Made by a program: the position numbers and the translations under genes. Below, in pieces: positions 59,170 through 64,000 of a stretch of DNA of 64,000 nt (within the stretch, counting starts at the first letter, position 1; every line of letters starts with the position of its first letter). Source of the stretch: Schistocephalus solidus (Eukaryota > Platyhelminthes > Cestoda > Diphyllobothriidea > Diphyllobothriidae); the NCBI GenBank assembly GCA_017591395.1, contig WEDG01007282.1:18036-82035 (forward strand). Reading direction: 5' to 3'. The notes under the pieces were generated by a model, which was given only the letters and a program-made list of their open reading frames with translations, made no database searches and was not told where the DNA came from.

Positions 59170-60075
59170 GTCAGGTTCTTTACTTTAACTAAGCATGTTT
59201 TTGCCTAGCCGTCGCATCTGAAGAATAATTCGCCCACTCGTACTGTTACCCCAGTTTTCAGTTGCATCCATTTTCTTGCATGTTCATGTATGCTTCCTAA
59301 GGGCGTTAAACAATACGTGAGAATATTAAGCTTGTTAAAGCCATCTATCGTATATAATTGCGTTCTTAGCAAGAATTTCCTGACAAAGACAATGCTTCGA
59401 ATGTTTTTATGGAAAGGTTTATGTTCACCAATACGGATAGCTGACTGCCAAAGCAGGACTTATTAAGCTAGAAATCTATAATCCAACAGATGACTTCCAA
59501 ACAAAATATTTTTCTGGAATATTTTGGCAAAGAGAAAAAATTCCCTTGACCCGATGTGACAGGTGAATCTTACCTATGCCAGCAAGGGGAAGGCTTAAGT
59601 GCAGTCAACGCTCTAGCCAACTGAGGTACGATGCCCCACCGGGAGCCGAGATTTAACTCACACTTTGGTCCATTTAACTGCCAGGCCTACTGCAAATATG
59701 AAATTCAACAATTCTGATACAGTAAGCCATCTGTTCCACTAAAATATTCTTAGGAATCCTTCCAGCAAAATTAATTAGAAGAGCTGTTTGGCAGATGATA
59801 ATTACACGTTTAATACACTTCTTAAAATTTTGGCGGCCTCAATTGGATTCTTACCCACGCCAGCATATCCCATATTAAAACCCACCAATAAGATTTGATG
59901 CCTTCTTATTAACTACTCGGCTGTGGTTAACAGTATATATAGCCCAAACAAAGCCTTTGTGTGCTGCCTGTCAGGTTCGTTACTTTACCTAAGCATGAAC
60001 TTGCCTAGGCGTCATCGATGTGCACCCACGCGTACTTTTCCTGATTTTCAGTTGCGTTCGACAGCGCATGTTGTT
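59170..60075 (+). repeat. Direct repeat pair, about 800 bp apart
   Basis: 59,171-59,285 and 59,971-60,075 share TGTCAGGTTC, TTACTTTA, CTAAGCATG, TTGCCTAG and TTTTCAGTTGC in the same order. The DNA between contains a tRNA-like sequence on the minus strand. No gene is seen. Confidence 0.6.
59565..59640 (-). repeat. tRNA-like sequence (tRNA relic or SINE head)
   Basis: On the minus strand GGGGCATCGTACCTCAGTTG and GCTAGAGCG resemble the acceptor and D-arm of a tRNA, including an A-box-like word with one mismatch. About 40 bp later GGTAAGATTCACC is a weak B-box/T-arm candidate. I cannot draw a good anticodon arm, so it is more likely a decayed tRNA-derived element than a functional gene. Confidence 0.4.
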
Positions 60076-60079
60076 TTTG

Positions 60080-61180
60080 CGCTTTCTGGAATGGCAAGCA
60101 ATGCATTGAGCATGTTTGGCTTTTTGAAGGTCGTCGGATGCTAAATGATCCGCGGATGCATATCAACCTCGGAATATAGAATGGTGAGCGCCAATAGTAA
60201 GTGATATAGAACCAGGGAACAAAACGAATAATGAGACAGCTCTGATATCTTCTTAACTCTAAATGCCACGTTTCAAACGCAAACAATCACTTCTATTGGC
60301 AATTATTATACATCTCACGATTTAAATTACGCTGTTAGGTAAACCTCTGTCATCAAATCTCTTTAATAAATCGTTGATAAAAATCTTTCCTCAACATTTA
60401 AAATTGCCAGCTACCTTGAGCAGGAATGAAATAAAACAGGTCATAATCTACTTCCATATGCTTTTATTTTTAAAAATAAAACAAAAGTGACTTTGTTGTA
60501 TAACTTTGAGTATCACGCAGTAAATCCGGTTTGAATATTTTCCCCATGCATTTTTGATCGGATCGATATTTTCTCCAACCAATTAAAACGAATGCTTTTG
60601 AATTCCGGCATTTATTTTAAAGCATCTCTAGTTCAGCATTAATGTTTCTTTCGCCTTCCTCATGACCTCTTACCCGAACCAAATCAAGGGAAGCGTTTTT
60701 AGCCCAATGATGAGACATCTGTGTGAAAGTTCTTTAGCTGAAAAATCAGTTTAATAAACCACGTTTTTTCGATTCTTAAACTGGATAACTCATAAACTCA
60801 TGGCTTTCGAAGTCTTACATTCCATTCACTAAGGTTTGCCCACTGCAGTCAAAGTAAGTGTGACGACAACTCAAGTAATCCGAAACAAGGATGCTATGTT
60901 TGCTTCAAAAATGGTATTACATAATATGCCCTCTCTTATTATCTCTCATCTTTTTAACTTTGAAACTAAACTCTGATCACCTATTGCTTACAATTTTTAT
61001 TTAAGCGGGATTATATCACAAGGATGGCCAGCTGTGCCTGATAAACGTTTGGTGCTATCACGTACCTTATGGAACGTGGATATAAATCTGTCTGCAAGAA
61101 AGGAGAAAAACTGCATTTGTAATAAGTTCTTTTGTTGTTAAATTACAAAAAAGTCGAACGATTTTATTTCGAAAAGTTCC
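60080..61180. other. No gene recognised
   Basis: AT-rich sequence. A 93-codon minus frame (60,005-60,286) shows no recognisable motif. No repeat shared with the rest of the window is seen. Confidence 0.4.
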
Positions 61181-61185
61181 TTTAT

Positions 61186-61896
61186 ATATGTATATATATA
61201 TATATATATATACCATATACCCTATATCTCTCTCTATATATATAAACAGAGCTTGTTTGCTTAGGAAACCCACTACATCAGTGTGCGCCTATTCCTGTTT
61301 GAATAAATACCCGGTCTGCAGCGACTGAGAGAATGACGAGGTGGTGGAGCGCTTTGATTGAACTTTCGTTCGATGAAGTGCTTATGACCCATCTGCTGGA
61401 AACCCAGACGTGTGGACTGTGCGCGCCGATTCTCGAGCACATGTTTGTGTTCCCATCGGTAGTCCAAGGTAATGATTCTAAATGAAACCAAAATAAGCCC
61501 AGAAACAGGCTTCATCAACTATATTCTCTGTCGTGTCTCCTCTCAGCAAGTATAACTTGGCTGACTTCGGCCGAATGGTTGCCTGTTCGTAACCTTTGAC
61601 AACCATATGGGCTTGTTTGCTTCGGGAAGCCACTAGATCTGTGCGCATATTCCTGTTTAAATAAATACCCGATCTACAACAACAAAAATGAAACAAGTAG
61701 TGAAACTCAATGAACTTCGGAACTAAAGTGCTAATGACCCATCTGCTAGACCCAACTTTGGACTACTGCGCAATACTCAGTTAATATTCTTATATCAATT
61801 CAGCTGGTAGTCAGAGATGATTGGCTGAAGAAGGCAGAATAAGCCAAACAAACTATCAAATCTACCCATATTTTTGTCGTGTCTCCTCTCTTACCG

Positions 61897-61936
<40 letters not shown>
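61186..61936. repeat. Duplicated ~285-bp unit with (TA)n tracts
   Basis: TA tracts lie at about 61,186-61,214 and 61,901-61,936. Between them two diverged copies (about 61,250-61,550 and 61,607-61,895) share GCTTGTTTGCTT, CTATTCCTGTTT or its close variant, AATAAATACCCG, TGACCCATCTGCT and TGTCGTGTCTCCTCTC. The unit ending next to a TA tract suggests a non-autonomous element with a TA-rich tail or target. No coding motif is recognised. Confidence 0.75.
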
Positions 61937-61939
<3 letters not shown>

Positions 61940-62089
61940 GTTAAAAACTCAAAGAGTTTAACGTGGCGGTATTTGAAATACCGGAACAGTCGTATGTTGT
62001 AAATATGAATATATAATATTTACTAAATATGCATAAGATATTGCTAATGCACATTCATAATACAAAGCAAAATCTATAATCATGGAGTT

Positions 62090-62370
62090 ATCAGAAAGCG
62101 ATGTTTCCTTGCTGTCACATCTTTGTTCACTAAAGTCCTCTCACACAAACCATAGAATAATTGTGACGAAGAGATTTGAAGACAGGATTTTCCGCTTAGC
62201 ATGCTAGTCCTGAGATCTCGAAAATTCTCTTTGCTGCGCACAAATGTTCAATTTAATGTCAACGTCAGATTTACTATCAGATCGATGGTGTAGCGATGGG
62301 TTCACCTGGACCTATACTTGGTGACTTTATTGGAAACTAGAGAACAACCAGCTTTCTCCAGTAATAAATA
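62090..62370 (+). pseudogene. Fifth Penelope-like relic (RT motifs A and B)
   Basis: Plus strand. AVTSLFTKVLSHKP (62,112-62,155) is the first catalytic-aspartate block of PLE RTs, with the usual FD before TSLF replaced. IIVTKRFEDRIFRLAC follows (about 62,157-62,205). LLRTNVQFNVNVRFTIR and, after a one-base frame change, IDGVAMGSPGPILGDFIGN (62,280-62,337) form the DGxAMGSPLGP block; one residue (L) of that consensus is missing. Stops follow. It is of a different PLE branch from the PMG-type copies elsewhere in the window. Confidence 0.8.
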
Positions 62371-62619
62371 ACCCTTCTGCGTAGGCTTAATATGTACACA
62401 CGATATGTTTTGCACAAAGAAGTTTCCGCGTTAGTGAATACTTGCGGGCAGAGGCAGTAGCCATACAACTGACCAACTTAAGTACAATAGCTCAACAAAA
62501 GCGTTTGTGGTGGCCCTTAGGTTCAACTAGCCGAAAAATAAGCAACTGCATTCAAAACTCCTGCCAAGTCGCGCCCCAGAATATCCGCCTAAGAGAAAAT
62601 AAGCGTATGTTTAACATTA

Positions 62620-63540
62620 CCCCTGCACAAAATCAAAACTAACCCTTACGTAACCCAGAAAACGTAATGCAAACCCATACACTAATCAGAAAGCCAAACC
62701 AAAGTAATTATAAAAACTAAAAATCTCAACATTCAAAACCCAGTCATATAACCGACCTGTTACCATAGCAACATCCCTTAACTGAACCAGATACTTACCA
62801 AAAACCATAACCGTACACCTTAACGTAACCCATTAACAAAAACAAAACTAACCCAACACAAACTGCAACACAAGTCTTACTCCAGATTGGAAGAATTTAT
62901 TATCAATATCATAAGGCCAACAATAACCACAATCAGTCAAACGCCAAACCCATTACTAAACACCATATATAAACTGGACCTTAATACTAACCCAAAACAC
63001 AACTCTCCACTTCAACGTTAGACATAAAATTAAACAAAACTCAACCCTTTCTTAACTTAAACCATAACATAACACAATCTTACCCTTCTCTGAAAATCCC
63101 CAATCAAAACATAACAGCAACCAAAATCATATGCCCACCAATAGCACAAAAACCAGTCATACAACTTATCCGTTACTTTAACACTATCTCTAAACAAAAC
63201 GATTATACTTAAACAAACGATAACTGTACACTTAAAGGCAACACTGATACCAAAACCAAAACTAACTCGAATGAAACACAATATAAACCCCAACTCCCAG
63301 TCATTCGACTAACCCATTACATTAACACCATCTCTAAACTAAACCAGAATGCTTACGCAAAACATAACGTAGGTTTAGGTTTAAGTTTGACGTTAAGGGC
63401 AGACCTTGGGTTAAGTAAATGAAAAAAGGCTAAGCGTGAAGGTTATTATCGTGTTAAAATGCAGGGTTTCTGTTTAGGCAGGGGTTTAAGATTAAGGTGA
63501 GAGCTAAGTTTTACGTTAAGATTTGTATGAGGTTTACGAC
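62620..63540 (-). repeat. TTAGGG-like degenerate repeat with orientation switch
   Basis: 62,620 to about 63,365 is made of AACCCTTA, AACCCATA and AACCATAAC-type words (C-rich strand on plus). From about 63,367 the words become GTTTAGG, GTTAAGG and GGGTTAAG (G-rich strand on plus), so polarity flips. The part at 63,470-63,540 resembles the left-arm sequence near 3,400-3,470 (AAGATTAAGGTGAGAGCTAAG followed by TTTTACGTTAA in one, GTTAAGATTATGGTGAGAG in the other). Confidence 0.6.
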
Positions 63541-63544
63541 ACAG

Positions 63545-64000
63545 TGTATATTTACCCTTCATTAAATTTATCGTAGGGCCATTTATTTGAAGCAAGCGGC
63601 TGGGCCATCCTATTCCTGTGTTTGAAGGTGGCCATGACAATGCATCCCTTTCCACAAGTATATGTTCTACAGTCTCATAAGTCTTTTCCTATACACTGAC
63701 CGTCATTTCACGGTCATTTTTATTTTTATAATGTTCGAGGTTTAAACATATTTGTATAAAGTCGCGTACTTTTACAGGGTTTTGCAGAACAATTATAAGT
63801 CCATGTAAGATGCATACCACCTCCATGACACCTCCATCCCAGGTAAAACCAAGTTCAATTTGCACGTTGGCTACAATCGTGCAGTTTCGCCAAAAGCCAG
63901 AAACCTTTTCTTGGTAGACCCCACCCCAGCAGTTGCCAAAAGCCCGTATACCTAGTGGAAATAAAATCATCAAGAATTATAACAGTTAACCAAAAGCATA
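63545..64000. other. Window end, unrecognised
   Basis: Follows the degenerate repeat. Open minus frames exist (63,446-63,655 and 63,689-63,973), but I recognise no domain in either. Confidence 0.3.

Noticed and set aside
1..64000. Bacterial operons, CRISPR arrays, rRNA or prophage
   Set aside because: No such structure is visible; composition, introns and retroelements are those of an animal genome.

Overview
The window is nuclear DNA from a multicellular eukaryote, most likely a parasitic flatworm (Neodermata). The evidence is AT-rich non-coding DNA, no bacterial gene structure, many decayed Penelope-like, CR1-like and RTE-like retroelements, a Ty3/gypsy-type LTR element, and two genes built almost entirely from 12-30 nt symmetric exons behind a signal-peptide exon. 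That architecture is known as the micro-exon gene (MEG) type of schistosomes and other flatworms. The retroelement mix made me lean towards a tapeworm, but a fluke is not excluded. No long intact ORF is present; nearly all recognisable proteins are broken retroelement products.

Layout. 1-15,260: a giant imperfect inverted repeat. Its left arm has a 2.9-kb tandem duplication, and it is built from a Penelope-like element (PLE) interrupted by TTAGGG-like degenerate repeat DNA and, in the left arm only, by a LINE fragment. 15,340-17,685: a PLE scrap, then a ~345-bp satellite of about six units. 18,560-20,080: a second PLE, minus strand. 20,930-24,960: interleaved dispersed repeats, including a tRNA-like SINE head and a diverged copy of the right arm. 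24,960-27,080: AT-rich DNA with no recognised gene.

27,468-34,434 (+): the most interesting part, two head-to-tail MEG-type genes. The upstream gene has a modelled 9 exons and 81 aa; the downstream gene has 21-22 exons and about 162 aa. Exons are flanked by splice-site sequences, almost all are multiples of 3 nt, and all fit one phase (1-1). They are followed by three (TA)n tracts that alternate with a hairpin unit.

35,985-51,360: a retroelement graveyard. Three copies of one RTE-like family lie in alternating orientations. A nearly full-length minus-strand CR1-like element is interrupted twice, once by a plus-strand 5'-truncated CR1 with a (TGAAC)4 tail and once by a gypsy-type element that lost most of pol. 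A third PLE relic and another CR1 tail follow. 51,400-62,090: AT-rich DNA with weak micro-exon candidates, a fourth PLE relic, a tRNA-like sequence, duplicated non-coding units and TA tracts. 62,090-64,000: a fifth PLE relic and more TTAGGG-like degenerate repeat, which flips strand near 63,365.

All exon models, families and boundaries were read by eye; no alignment, splice predictor or database was run.
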